Shown here: positions 1 to 13,474 of the stretch, in pieces
How the letters are laid out: the number at the start of each line of letters is the position of its first letter
Position numbering within the stretch: position 1 is the first letter of the stretch
From: Batkoa obscura
Lineage: Eukaryota; Entomophthoromycota; Entomophthoromycetes; Entomophthorales; Batkoaceae
Direction: 5' to 3'
NCBI GenBank assembly: GCA_030770535.1
Contig: JASVEC010000017.1
Location: 992,001-1,056,000, forward strand
DNA length: 64,000 nucleotides
Position numbers and translations under genes: made by a program
Notes under the pieces: generated by a model
What the model saw: the letters and a program-made list of their open reading frames with translations, nothing else
Told to the model about the DNA's origin: nothing
Databases searched by the model: none

Positions 1-376
1 CACCTAACTTCATTCGATGAACAGCTGATAATACTTTTCCTAACTCAGTCGTAAGAGTAACTAATACTTCTGGGCTATTGGAAGTAATAATAAATTGTTT
101 TTTAATATAGAATATAGAAATCAATTATGTTTTTCTTACCCTTTATTAGCCATTGATAATACCCCAACAGTATTTTCTGGATTTGAGCCTGTTTTACTAC
201 GAAATAATATGTTTAAAGTATCAGCTTGTGCTTCTAAACGAGTTGGTGTAAAGTCCCCATTCCTCATCCATTCGGAGTTATCTAACCTTTTTTTATTTAA
301 AAAAATATGATTAATAACTTATCTTTTATGTTACTATTTATTCTATTTACACTATCATGGTTGCTTCTAAGACCAT
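1..376 (-). CDS. RPN10: 26S proteasome ubiquitin receptor RPN10/PSMD4, 5' part (gene continues beyond window start)
   Basis: This is the start of the proteasome lid/base ubiquitin receptor, a von Willebrand A domain protein. Exons on the minus strand are 376-351, 286-140 and 74 to the window edge. Introns begin GTAAAT and GTAAGA and end AG; phases fit. The reading begins [20 protein letters not shown] and runs through [20 protein letters not shown] to SPEVL-like text ([16 protein letters not shown]) and HRMKLG. These match the N-terminal vWA of RPN10 almost position for position, including the NSE-MRNGD and SNPEN segments. About 82 residues are visible; the UIM region lies outside. It is divergently transcribed from the PSMA6 gene, another proteasome subunit, across 295 bases. 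No oddity is visible. Confidence 0.93.
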
Positions 377-671
377 CTTTTTTGGTTGATTTGTTTTTAA
401 AAAAAAGTTGCTTTTGAATTAGAAAATGAGCTTTTAACAAATTTTTATTACAGCTTTAAGAGCAACTCTAATTCTATACTAACTAAGCTGCAACTTTTTA
501 AGCTTTTAAAACCAATCAAATTCCATTAATTTAAAAAATTCCAACTTACTTTGGTTTCATTTGATCCTTAAATTTTGCATTAAATAGTAGGCAACGTAAT
601 CAAATGAATAGAAAATAAAAACAACATTCAACCAAGCTTTCAAAATTTTAATTAAAATAAAAGGATAAAAG
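377..671. promoter_or_regulatory. Divergent promoter shared by RPN10 and PSMA6
   Basis: These 295 bases separate the two start codons and must hold both promoters. A CCAAT box (in AACCAATCAAA) lies near 518 and a reversed one (TTGGTTGAT) near 383, at the RPN10 end. I see no copy of the yeast proteasome element GGTGGCAAA. Shared control of the two proteasome genes is inferred from the arrangement only. Confidence 0.6.
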
Positions 672-1757
672 ATGAGTCGAAGTGCAGGATATGACCGCCA
701 TATTACTATCTTTTCTCCAGAAGGGAGACTTTATCAAGTTGGTAAATATCCAATTAATGATAGAAATATAATAATAAAATTTATAATCTACGAATACTTA
801 TTAACATTTCTCCTTGATTTAGAATATGCTTTTAAAGCTATAGCTAATTCTAATATGACTTCAGTAGCTATTCGTGGTAAAGATAGTGCCGTTATTATAA
901 CTCAAAAAAAAATACCTGTAAGTTATAAAAAAATCATAAAGCTTTTAATAGATTATTTATATTGATCCATTTCCTTTAGGATAAGCTTATGGATCCTTCT
1001 TCTGTTACTCATATCTTTCAAATTACACCAACTATTGGTTGTGTTATGACTGGATTAATAGGTAAGTTGAATACTTTTCACTAGGGGATTAGGCAATGAG
1101 CTATTATTTATTTTATTTAATAGCTGATGCTCGGGCACAAATAACTCAGGCACGTCAGGAAGCTGCTAATTTTCGTTATAAGTTTGGATATGAAATAAGT
1201 CCAGATTTATTAGCTAAACGTATGGCTAGTAAAAATCAAATTTATACACAACATGCTTATATGAGACCATTAGGTGTTTGTAAGTTTTTTAGTTTTTCAT
1301 TTAATAGTTTTATAATGATGGAAGTTAATTAAATATTTTTTTAAAACAATAAGCAATGATGATCGTTGGTATGGATGAAGAACTTGGTCCCCAGCTTTTT
1401 AAAGTCGATCCAGCTGGTTATTATATAGCTTATAAAGCAAGTGGTGCTGGTACTAAACAACAAGATGTGATTAATTATTTGGAAAAAAAATTAAAAAAAG
1501 AGAAAGAACTTAATGAAGAAGAAACTATTGAGGTAAGGCAATTCTATTATTTAGATACATTTATTGATTAACTGATTAAATTATTTTTCTTTTCTTTTTT
1601 TTAGTTGGCTATCAATACCTTATCTTCCGTTTTAGCTATCGATTTTAAAGCTAATGAAATTGAAATTGGGGTGGCTGATAAAAGTAGCAAGAAATTTCAT
1701 GTGTTATCTACTGAAGAAATTACTGAGCATTTACAACGTATGGCTGAAAAGGATTAG
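672..1757 (+). CDS. PSMA6: 20S proteasome subunit alpha type-6 (alpha1, Scl1 family)
   Basis: An outer-ring alpha subunit of the 20S core particle, 244 aa, close to the usual 246. Exons are 672-741, 823-917, 980-1061, 1124-1279, 1354-1532 and 1605-1757; all introns are GT-AG, 62-81 bases. The N-terminal alpha signature is clear ([20 protein letters not shown], split by intron 1 after the V codon). Later blocks [17 protein letters not shown], [21 protein letters not shown] and the C-terminal [17 protein letters not shown] match PSMA6. Alpha subunits lack the catalytic threonine, as here. The start is the ATG giving [10 protein letters not shown], as in the family. The gene is head-to-head with RPN10 and 199 bases upstream of the ZCCHC10-like gene. 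Confidence 0.96.
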
Positions 1758-1956
1758 TGCTATTTTTTTGAGAATTTGAATCATATCAAATAAATTTTTA
1801 TTAAAAAAGAATATGAAGTTTTTTTATTTTAATTTAATGAGAATTCATAGCATTTCTTTTTAAAAAATTCAGGACTATTTTCTGCAGAAAATAAGGAGTA
1901 TTTGTAAAAAAAATAGGCGAATTTACTCAAATCTAATCTTAACTTTATAAACACTA

Positions 1957-2702
1957 ATGTCGAACTATAATCGTAAAGAATTACCCTCTGTGCAGTAATG
2001 ACTTATTTAAAAAGCCCTTCAATTCATAATAAACTAATTTTAACACTGCAGATATTATAAAAAATTACGAGGTAATACAGGTGGTTCTGGTGGTAATAAT
2101 AATAGTACTCAAAGGTGTCAAGTAAGCCAATATCAAATAAATCTGTAATATAAACTTTATTAAATATAAAAATGATAGAGATGTAATGAATATGGACATT
2201 GGGTAAGTCGATTTTATTTTACACATTAATAAAAGGAATATGGAGATTAATATCTAATTCAATAGTCTTATGAATGTAAAAAAGAACATAAATATTTATA
2301 TCGACCATCTCGAACAAAACAACTAGAAAAACCAGAGTTAATAGAATTACCAAGTGATCTACAAAAAGAAGAAGAGATTCAAAAGTGAGTTATTGATATA
2401 GTTTATTATTTGAATTTTGTAATAGCTCTTATTCAAATAGACCCAACAAAATAACCACGGATGATATTAAAAGAAAAATTCTAGCAAATATGAGGTAATA
2501 TATAATAAATTGTTTTTTTTTCATCAATTTTTTTGTTAATTAAATTATTAGTGATAGTTCTGACTCTGATGAAGATTCAGATTCAGATTCAGATTTAGAA
2601 GAAAAGGAAGAGTTGGGAGGTCGATCCGATTCAGAGAATTCCGATTCCGATGAATCAACCTCTTCCGATAAATCATTACAAAAAAGAAAAAGAGACGACT
2701 AA
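1957..2702 (+). CDS. ZCCHC10: ZCCHC10-like zinc-knuckle protein
   Basis: A 156-aa nuclear-type protein with one CCHC knuckle. Exons are 1957-1994, 2052-2121, 2179-2202 (24 nt), 2266-2384, 2426-2494 and 2552-2702. The knuckle reads RCQRCNEYGHWSYECKK, followed by EHKYLYRPSRTKQL, which matches the GHWTYEC...RKYLHRPSRT core of animal ZCCHC10. The tail is a Ser/Asp/Glu-rich stretch from about residue 115, ending in KRKRDD, a possible nuclear signal, again like the serine-rich tail of ZCCHC10. Two very small exons split the knuckle. Function in the family is poorly known; a nucleic-acid-binding role is inferred from the knuckle. Confidence 0.88.
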
Positions 2703-3879
2703 GTTAATAAAAGTTATTTAACTGATGGCTTAGCTTGTATTATGGTACGGATTTTAATATAATTTATTAAAGTTTCGAATTATTCACTATGTTTTGGATT
2801 CAATTTTAAATTGATTATTATGACAGTAAAGTTTGTTTTTCAAATATATGGATTAGATGGTTTTAATTTAACGTTTTATTGATATTTATTAAAATTGCGC
2901 AATATTTCATTACTACTTTTATCATTATTAATACAAATATACTAATGACGTTATCTCTGGTACATTTCCGAATGTATCTATTGCCTTTTTTTTAATTTTT
3001 CGTTACTTCAACAAAAATTCAAAATAAAAGTTACTTTTGAACAAGGTTATATTAATTACTCTCGATAATTTAATTAGACTAGAGTAACTTTTTATATAAG
3101 TTTTCTTGAAGAGATTTTTAAAAAACGCCAATAATACAATCAGAACTGTATGCTGATTAGGTATTATGATCATACATAGCTATCTAATGTAATAAACACT
3201 ACCTAGCTTACTACCAATATCTATAATTGATAGCTCCCCTTAACTTAGAATTATAAGTGCTTTTATGATTAGAATAAAGCTAATTACTTCCAAAGGAATA
3301 TCAGTTTCTTAAAACAATCTAATATCTAAAACAACATAGTTTTAGAATATAATAAAAGTTGATTTAAAGTTTCTAACAGATCGACTTTATTATATTTAAT
3401 ATACATTATTATATAACAATTATTAGTCCATTCCTGCCTATTTAATGAGATCCAGGAATCTCAATTTTACAATAGAAAAGATCCCTTTTTATATGAAGTC
3501 AAGTATTTTTTTAATAAAAGATCAGCATTCACCCAAATAGATAATTCATTTTTTTTAAAATAGGACTACTCAATTTTTTAGAATATGAAAAGGTGGTTAA
3601 ATCCTTTAGAAAGAGTTATAAGTATAAATTCAAATAACATAATCACTTTTGGAAGCTATAACTCATACCAATATAATTTTGGGTTGAGATCATGAGTCCT
3701 TCTACATGCGTCATACTACAAGTTCTCCAACCATTCAAAACTAGGCAAAAGCGATTAGTATAAAAGGCTAAAATTATACTGATATGCGTACATCAACTCT
3801 TTCTATTATTTTAAATGTAGGTTTCTAGTTTTTTTAATTTTTTTATAAATTGATTATTAACTTTAATAGCATAAAATAG
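2703..3879. other. Intergenic, no gene recognised
   Basis: About 1.2 kb of AT-rich sequence with no coding similarity on either strand. A TATAAAAG box at 3759-3766 lies upstream of the cofilin relic and may be its old promoter. Confidence 0.6.
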
Positions 3880-4288
3880 TGATATCAAATCCGATATCTA
3901 TTAACCTCGAGTGTATTCAAAAGCTTCAAGAACTTACAAAAGTTAGAAATATCAAGGGCATAATTTACAGCATTTCTAATGATTCTACGGAGATTATTAT
4001 TGAATCTACATTTGAATCTGATGATTATGAAAGTTTCATAAATAACTTTCCAGAAAATGAACCTCAATATGCCCTTCATAACTTTGCCTATGAAACAAAT
4101 AATGGAGATAAAAAATCTTCTGTATTTCCTGGTACCCAGATCCTGCCAACCCTAGATCAAAGATGTTTTACTCTGTTAATGATCCAACTTTACTAACTCT
4201 CCTTGCTTGTTCTAGAGTTATGATTATAGCTTCTCAAGTTTATGACTTGGGTCGTTCTTGTGTTCTTAGAAAAATCACCCATAGTTAA
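3880..4288 (+). pseudogene. ADF/cofilin family gene, frameshifted
   Basis: The reading resembles cofilin over its whole ~135 residues: a VRN-KGIIYSI start, the EIIIESTFESDDYESF block, NFPENEPQYALHNFAYET (compare LPENDCLYAIYDFEYE of yeast cofilin), then in another frame WYPDPANPRSKMFYSVNDPTLL (compare [22 protein letters not shown]) and a C-terminus ending at TAA 4286-4288. The frame changes by one base near 4128; restoring it would read VFSWYPD. No ATG opens the frame: the first codons follow an AG at 3878-3879, so a lost tiny first exon is possible, as many fungal cofilins have an intron just after ATG. The bundle of divergence, no start and frameshift argues for a decayed duplicate rather than the working cofilin, though a sequencing error cannot be excluded. 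Confidence 0.75.
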
Positions 4289-4339
4289 TATTAAGCTGCT
4301 AAATTTAATTAGTTTTAACTTGGGTTAAACTCGTTTTTT

Positions 4340-5302
4340 AAATACATAAATGAATAAATAAAGTATTTTAATATTATAATTACATTATTAATATATCACT
4401 AAGTTAATAAATAGCTGTATAAGAGGGAGTGGTTAGCCTTAAAACTATAGTTATCCATTTTTATGTAATACAAGCAATATAATAATAGTTTTTATCTATT
4501 ATTATAACTGCTTGCTCTTTAACTATTTATTAGCTTAGCTATCAATAATTTAAGTAATATTAACATTTGGGGATGTATTTTTTTGTTTAAGAATTCTACT
4601 AACAAACTTTCCGCTCAAATAGTGCTTAAAAATGGAAAAAATAATGAAGCTAAAAAAAACACCCCCATTTAATGATAGATTTCTATCATTTAGTAAACTA
4701 CTTTACTTGCTTAGTAAATATTAAGGCTTTCGAATTTTTGTTATTTTTGTAAAATAAGCCAGGGTTAATCTTTTAATTTTTTTATTTTCTGTAAACTTTA
4801 TAACCTTAATTGGAATTATATTAGATCTTTTTGATTTATCGAATACTGTATAATAATATAGTTTATTATTATATTTAATAAAATATAAATGCTCTTTAAT
4901 ACCTTGTATCTTTATTTGTTTTTTTACATTTTTTAAAAATCAGATCTGTTTCCCTATTATTAACAATTGAGTTATTAATTTTATTATATTTATAAATAAA
5001 AACCTCAAATTTTGAAATTAATTGATTAATATTTTTTATTTTACTTAATGCTTCAATATTATCTTTCTACTATGAAATATTTTTAAAATGCCTATCAATT
5101 ATACTTTTTACATAGTGCTTAGCAAAAGAATTAAAATTAATATTTAAACTACTATTTGCTTTATAATTTTTTTAAATATATAATATAAAAACTTTAAGAT
5201 TTGAAATAATTTTTTACATCTGCTTATATATTAATTTTTATAAATCTTTTAAATAAAAGCTTTTTAGATATTAAATCAATTAAACAATCTCCTGCATATA
5301 GG
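4340..5302 (-). mobile_element. DDE DNA transposon fragment (same family as 60.5-63.3 kb)
   Basis: Minus-strand remnant matching the 3' coding half and right-hand non-coding part of the full-length element (equivalent to about 62.1-63.0 kb). It lacks both terminal inverted repeats. The GTGGTTAGCC...ATTTATTAAC non-coding block and the reversed transposase end are recognisable at many points. It carries a nested MITE (4569-4666) and is cut at 5303 by an LTR copy. Coding text is full of stops, so this copy is dead. Confidence 0.8.
4569..4666 (+). mobile_element. GGGG-MITE copy 1 (nested in transposon)
   Basis: Typical member of the ~98-bp MITE. One end is GGGGATGTATTTTTTTG, the other (reversed) GGGGGTGTTTTTTTT, an imperfect terminal inverted repeat. 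The core reads CTTTCCGCTCAAATAGTGCTTAAAAA. It is flanked by the 4-bp duplication ATTT. Plus strand means the GGGGATGTA end is on the left. It has no coding capacity. Confidence 0.9.
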
Positions 5303-5766
5303 TGTGAAAGTTGGTACTCAGTGATAGGAGTTAAAAGTAGTTCTTAGTTGATTAACTTACCTTGAGTCGAACGGTCTTAGTTTATGTAACTAAGATAGAC
5401 TTAAATGAATAAGAATAATACGTAATAAGCTACGAACTATGTAAAACAGATAGAATAGACAATACTACTGTAAAATCTACGTAAGATGCTGTCAGAAAGA
5501 CTTAGTGACTTTACTAATAGTACGATATCAGGGAGTAATTCAGTTAAAAAGCCTCGAGTTATCATGTTGAAGAATCTCTTTTATACTCCAACAAGTATGG
5601 ATATCAGAACAAGAGGATAATATTGTTTGCAATATGAAGTTATAAATTCTCGTAGCAAATCAAAATAAGGGACTCTGGCTTAATTGTGTTTGAATTTGAG
5701 AACACAGCAACTTAAGTGACTGTTGTGTTATAATCAATCCGAGAGCTGATAAACTAATATTTTACA
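5303..5766 (-). repeat. Solo-LTR-like repeat, copy A
   Basis: A 464-bp repeat bounded by TGTGAAA and (T)TTTACA, minus orientation. Internal landmarks are CTTGAGTCGAACGGTCTTAG and a TATAAAAGAGA box read on the complementary strand. Ends of the form TG...CA, a TATA box, 4-bp duplications at other copies and the absence of an internal region suggest a solo LTR of an LTR retrotransposon. It sits in the DDE element fragment. Fossil; no coding part. Confidence 0.7.
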
Positions 5767-6655
5767 ACTATAAAGCTGGTAAAGTAACATTTTATATAAG
5801 TCATTTATATATTATAAATGATAAACTGAATTAAATATTATTATTTAAAAATTAAAATTTTATTTTATATTAAAAAATTAAAAAATGATAAAACTTAAAA
5901 AAACTTTAAAAACTTTAATAAATTTAATAATATAAATTAAATAATTATCAATATTAAATAATTAATTTATGTATTAGTATATTTTTAGAAATAAAAAAAT
6001 AATTTAAAGCTCTAAATTTTATTTTTAAAAGATTAATTAAATTTTATTTTTTAAACTTACTTAAATTAAAAACTAAGTTAAGAATTTTAATTTTAAGTAA
6101 AATAAAATAACAAAAACCAAAAAAAATTATTAAATTTAATAATTAATTAAAAATATTAATAAAAAAACACTAAAACAACTATTTATTAATTATAATAATA
6201 TATATTATAGCTTTTTTTTAAGCAATAAAAAGTTTAAAAAAAGCAGTAAATATAGTAGGAATAAGCTTTTGAAGAACTAAAAAATTAAAAAATCGCTTAT
6301 TAAAAGTCACATTAAAGCAAGTAGAAATCTTAAAAATATTTTATTAAAGCTAATAACTAAAAAAATTTACAAAATAAATAGCAAAATATTAATAAAAAAA
6401 AGTTTATAAAACAATCAAACTAGTGTCTAAATAAATGATAAAACAACCATAATAAAGCTTAATAAAACAATAATAATAAATGATAATATAGGTATTTAAG
6501 GAAATAAAAAAATAAATAAAAGAAAACTTTTCAAAAATATAATAAAATAGATAATATTACAATAAACAATTTAATAGCCCTAATTAAAGATTAAGAAATG
6601 TTTATAAAAGATATAATAAAACATGTGCCTGCTAATTACAATAAAATATATACAA
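5767..6655. other. Extremely AT-rich spacer
   Basis: Mostly A/T homopolymer-like text without coding potential. It may be old transposon non-coding DNA leading into the Tc1/mariner relic, but no ends could be defined. Confidence 0.5.
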
Positions 6656-7556
6656 TTATTTGAAACAAAAAAAATCCAGTAAGAGTCTGGAAATAGAAAG
6701 TAAGGCAGCATCTGGTTATTTGGTTTCGATAAAACAAGCTACATTGGAAATTGAGAAGATTATTAAAAAAAATACCAAGCTTAATTTAGACCAAATATAA
6801 AAGATACTGTATGATTGAGTAGGTATTAAATCAAAGCTGTCTTTAATAAAAAGTGCATTGGGATCACTAAAAGTGACTTTTAGAAGCTTAAGCTGTGTTT
6901 CGAACAAAATAAATAAAGAGTTTATTATACCTAAAAGAGCAGAATACGCTATAGATTTTGTTTAACATTGTTTTAAAAACATTGATGAGTGTTTATTCAT
7001 GAATCCGGACTCAATTTTCATTTAAATGAAATAACTTTGTAACAACTTGGTTGAAACAAAGTGCCGATAGCTATTCTAACTACAAAAGATGATAAAAAAC
7101 ATTGGTATTAGCAACATCTCTAAAAAGTATATTATATTATACTATATTTAATGAGATACATAAAAGTACTGATCTTGTTAAATTCCTTATAAAATTGATA
7201 AGTATCCTCGATAAAAATAAGAGCATGTATGAGTGTCATATAATGTTAAATAATACTAAAATGTGTGGTGTTAGGAAGCAAGAAGATTTTTAAATGGCAC
7301 TAGGCGCTAACCACACCTTTTTTTACACTGTTCTTATATGCTAAACCCTTCAAAGCGACTTTTTTCACTGATTAAGAGTTTTATTAAGACTTGTTTGTCA
7401 TTAAGTTTGAATACACCCCAAGCTGTAAAAATTAATGTCCAAAGCATTATTAAGCATCCAATTTTAAAAATTAGTAGGTTAGACTACGTAGATTATTTTG
7501 ATTATATGACAGAAAATATATCATTAGCTCTACAAAGTGTTTTTTTGAGTAAATAG
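6656..7556 (+). pseudogene. Decayed Tc1/mariner (IS630-like) transposase
   Basis: Read across three frames, this stretch follows the IS630/Tc1-mariner plan. Near 6991-7024 it gives VFIHESGLNFH, matching the VFIDESGFNLH block. Near 7231-7260 it gives HIMLNNTKM, the usual IIMDNAxIH block. Near 7338-7380 it gives LNPSKRLFSLIKSFIKT, the usual LNPIExxFSKIK block, and then an RLDYVDYF-like C-terminus. All three catalytic acidic positions are replaced (D to H, D to N, E to K), and there are many stops and frame changes. No terminal repeats were found. It is an old dead DNA transposon. Confidence 0.75.
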
Positions 7557-7641
7557 GATTAGTGTAGATAATTCGCATAGCCATTTTAATATTTGCTCTA
7601 TATAGTTATTACTGGTTTTATTATAATTTTTACTATAATGT

Positions 7642-7737
7642 GGGGGTGTTTTTTTGGCTTCATCACTTTTTCATTTTTTAAGCGCTATTTGAGTAGAAAG
7701 GTTATCAGTAAAATTCTTAAACAAAAAAATACATCCC
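7642..7737 (-). mobile_element. GGGG-MITE copy 2
   Basis: Full-length MITE, GGGGGTGTTTTTTTGGCTTC end on the left and ATACATCCC on the right. No clear 4-bp duplication. The small open frame here (WGCFF...) is the MITE itself and not a gene. Confidence 0.85.
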
Positions 7738-8775
7738 TATACACTAATTTGGACTTTTTTAATATGAAAAATTACATTTTATTAATCATTATATATATGG
7801 TAACAGTTTATCAAAACGGTTGTTTTTTAAATAATTGGAAGAATCTTGAAATAAACTAATGCTTTTAGCAGAACATCAATATACATAACTGAATCGATTA
7901 TTTTTTGACTTTTTTCCGTCAATTCGTTTTTTATTTTATTATTAACTTCACTTAACATAAAATTCACGTTTAAAAAGCGGCTAAACTAGAAAACTTTAGG
8001 TTATTACCAGCTAGACATAAATGATAAAAACTATACTCATATAATCCTGCTAATAAAACATTCAACTACGCTCCTCTCTAAAAGAGGTGTGCCTTTTATA
8101 TGAAATTGAAGGCTTTTATTTTAGGGTTTTTATTTTTACTTAGTGATATATTTTTAGCAATAGTATCTCAGTTTATTAAAATAGTTTACATATTTAATTT
8201 CAAAAGGATGAAAGTATTCGTATGATTAAAAATTGAATTATTTATATTATATGAACTATGATATTTATTTTGTTTCAGCTTCCTTGTCTTAATTTTATAT
8301 TGTTTTTTCCACACTTTTTATTATTCTCTGGTTAGTTTTTTAATTGAAAACACCATTAACGCTGGCTTTATTTTTTAAATAAATATTTGATGCTTTTTAA
8401 ATTTAGCCTTAGTTGCTCATATATTATTCCCTTTCATTGAGTGATACTCTATATAACAATAATACAGGATCTATAAGTATAGTATATATGTGGTCTTTAT
8501 AAAATATATCATTTGAAATATAATTTATAATAATTTATAACTTAAATTTGAATTCTTAGCATTTATTTTAATGACGTGAAAGCAATAGTTTGGTTAGTTT
8601 AATGATCATAGAAATGATTGGTCTAATTAAGTTTAATTAGCTATTATTTTCGGTTCAACATCATATGATTTATTTTAATTGGTCAAATTTCACTTTTTAA
8701 AGTTTCGAACTTATGGATCTAAAAAGCTAAAAGTGGCTATTTTTAAGGGTATCATTTTTAACTCAATACTAAAAG
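7738..8775. other. Intergenic, PCCB upstream region
   Basis: About 1 kb without recognisable genes. It presumably contains the PCCB promoter; no motif stands out. Confidence 0.5.
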
Positions 8776-10865
<2,090 letters not shown>

Positions 10866-11210
10866 ATAATTCTGAAATAAAGAATTAGTTTTTAAAACAA
10901 TTTTAATTGTATACTTTTATCTCATCACTATTCATTTGGGGATGTCCGAATTGGCTCATGATTTAATTAGAAATTAATCCAAATTTTAAGTTTTTAAATT
11001 TGTAAGTCTTTAATGTATAATTAATTAAATTTAAAAAGCTTAAAATTCAGATTAATTTTTAATTTAGAAGACTTATTTTAATTGTTTTATTTTTTTAATT
11101 ATGTGTTTTATATTATTTTATTGAATGTTTAATAACTATATAATATATAAATATATAGTTACTTGACTTGACTTTTTATTAAAATAAAAACAAAATCCAA
11201 GCTTTCATAA

Positions 11211-11309
11211 GAGGATGTATTTTTGTATTTAAGAATTTTACTAACAATCTTTCCGCTCAAATAGTGCTTAAAAGGTGGAAAAAATAATGAAACTAAAAAA
11301 AACATTCTC
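11211..11309 (+). mobile_element. GGGG-MITE copy 3 (nested)
   Basis: Flanked by the 4-bp duplication ATAA, which is single (TTATAACT) at the corresponding site of the 61.1 kb transposon, giving an empty-site proof of insertion. Confidence 0.9.
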
Positions 11310-11321
11310 ATAATTAAACTT

Positions 11322-11784
11322 TGTGAAATATTGCTTTATTTAGCTCTCGGATTGATTATAACCAACAATCACTTAAGTTGCTGTGTTCTCAAGTTCAAAT
11401 ACAATCAAGTCAGAGTCCCTTATTTTGATTTGCTGCGAGAATTTCTAACTTCATATTGCAAGGAATAACATCCTCTCGTTTTAATATCCATACTTATTGG
11501 AGTATAAAAGAGATTCTTCAACATGATAACTCGAGGCTTTTTAATTGAATTACTTCCTGATAACGTATCATTAATAAAGTCACTAAGTCTTTCTGACAAC
11601 ATCTTATATAGATTTTACGGTAGTATCTTCCATTGTATTTGTTTACATAATTCGTAGCCTATTACGTACTATTTCTATTAAGTTAAGTCTATCTTAGTTA
11701 CATAAACTAAGACCGTTCGACTCAAGGCAAGTTAATTAAGCAAGAGTAGCTTTTAACTTCGACCACTAAGTATCAACTTTCACA
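11322..11784 (+). repeat. Solo-LTR-like repeat, copy B (nested)
   Basis: 463 bp, TGTGAAATATT to CTTTCACA, flanked by the 4-bp duplication ACTT. Inserted in the transposon a few bases after MITE copy 3. Fossil solo LTR of the same family as the other five copies. Confidence 0.8.
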
Positions 11785-12839
11785 ACTTCAAAATTCCATT
11801 TTGAAGAATTTTAATACAGTAGGGAGAAGCACACTATGTAAACATTATAATTGATTTACATTAATTTTAACAACTGTTTATAATAACTCAGAGTTTATGA
11901 AATTTTATAATAATAATAATAATAAACTTAATCAAGCAATATATAAAATTAGTGCTTTAAGGGAAACAGGAAACAAAAACCAACAAGTAACATTATTATC
12001 AACTATAGCTTCAGTATATTATTTTAATGAATGTAAAAGTTTTGGATTTAATATAAGTAGAAATCAATATGATTATTCAAAAATAATTAATAATAATATA
12101 ATATCAACGTTATAACCTATTATTAAAAATACGAAAAAAATTAAAGATGAGCAAATTAAAATTATTATACAATATTTAATAATTCAACTATTTTATCAAG
12201 ATTTAATTAAAAAAATAATGATAATAAATATTTATCAGATAATATATATATCAGATAAAAGTAGAAGAATGATATAGTAAATATTTTAATGATCTAAATA
12301 ATAAAAGCTGTATAATAATTTTAGACTTTAAACAAAATATGGGAATAGGAACAAGGCCAGATTCAATAAATTTAAATCATTATAACAAATAAGCTATATC
12401 AATATTAGGGTTTGGTGTTTTATATTTAAAAAATGATAAAATGATAACCAAGATTTATTTTGATTAATTATTTAAAATATTAAATTATGATTTAATATCT
12501 AAAAAGCTTTTGTTTAAAAGGTTTACAAAAATTAATATATAAGCAGATATAAAAAATATAAAAAAACAGAAATATAAAAAAACAAATAAAGATACAAGGT
12601 ATTAAAAAGTATTTATATTTTATTTTATTAAATATAATAATAAACTATATTATTATACAGTATTCGATAAATCAAAAAGATCTAATATAATTCCAATTAA
12701 GGTTATAAAGTTTACAGAAAATAAAAAAATTAAAAGATTAACCCTGGCTTATTTTACAAAAATAACAAAAATTCGAAAGCCTTAATATTTACTAAGCAAG
12801 TAAAGTAGTTTACTAAATGATAGAAATCTATCATTAAAT

Positions 12840-12937
12840 GGGGGTGTTTTTTTTAGCTTCATTATTTTTTCCATTTTTAAGCACTATTTGAGCGGAAAGT
12901 TTGTTAGTAGAATTCTTAAACAAAAAAATACATCCCC
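12840..12937 (-). mobile_element. GGGG-MITE copy 4 (nested, shared site with copy 1)
   Basis: Duplication AAAT on both sides; the 62.76 kb transposon has the undisturbed TTAAATGTT. Copy 1 sits at the homologous place of the 4.3-5.3 kb fragment with the complementary duplication ATTT, so both transposon copies inherited one insertion. Confidence 0.9.
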
Positions 12938-13474
12938 AAATGTTAATATTACTTAAATTATTGATAGCTAAGCTAATAAATGGTTAAAGAGCAAGCAGTT
13001 ATAATAATAAATAATAAATAAAAACTATTATTATATTGCTTGTATTACATAAAAATGGATAACTATAGTTTTAAGGCTAACCACTCCCTCTTATACAGCT
13101 ATTTATTAACTTAGTGATATATTAATAATGTAATTATAATATTAAAATACTTTATTTATTTGATACCAAATCTCCAATGTTGGCTATAAAGCAGTTAATA
13201 ATAAATATTTTTTGATGAAGTTTTATAGAAATATGTATTTATTTACATATTACAACTTTGATTAATATCAATATGTAGGTCATATTAGTAAAGGCCTTGC
13301 TAATACAGGAATTTCTATTAAATTTAATAGAAATTCCGCTAACTTACGATATAAATTATAATAAAATTAAATCTGGTCGCAGGTATTTCTGCTTAATAAA
13401 GAATTTGCTTTATAGAATTTTAAGCAAAGTTTTTAAAAATTGGATAAAAAAATGAAACCAATTCGGACATCCCC

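Larger units (their letters stand above)
10938..13474 (+). mobile_element. DDE DNA transposon, degenerate copy with nested insertions
   Basis: Left end GGGGATGTCCGAATTGG at 10938 and right end CCAATTCGGACATCCCC ending 13474 mark the element; flanks are ATTT and ATAT, so the duplication is imperfect. Transposase text similar to the 61.1 kb copy is readable at 11897-12115 (KISALRETGNKNQQVTLLS, SFGFNISRNQYDYSKI) and onward to about 12960 with many stops and a large internal deletion. Nested inside are a MITE (11211-11309), an LTR copy (11322-11784) and another MITE (12840-12937). Dead and older than the 59-63 kb copy. Confidence 0.88.

Noticed and set aside
5303-5766. TGTGAAA repeat as a DNA transposon
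   Set aside because: The 7-base inverted ends could suggest this, but TG...CA ends, the TATA box, ~460-bp constant length and lack of longer inverted repeats fit a solo LTR better.
7593-7859. Open frame WGCFFGFITFSFFKRYLS, repeated at 24527-24715 and 53062-53247
   Set aside because: It is the MITE read in one frame; the resemblance between loci comes from the repeat, and the frames decay between copies.
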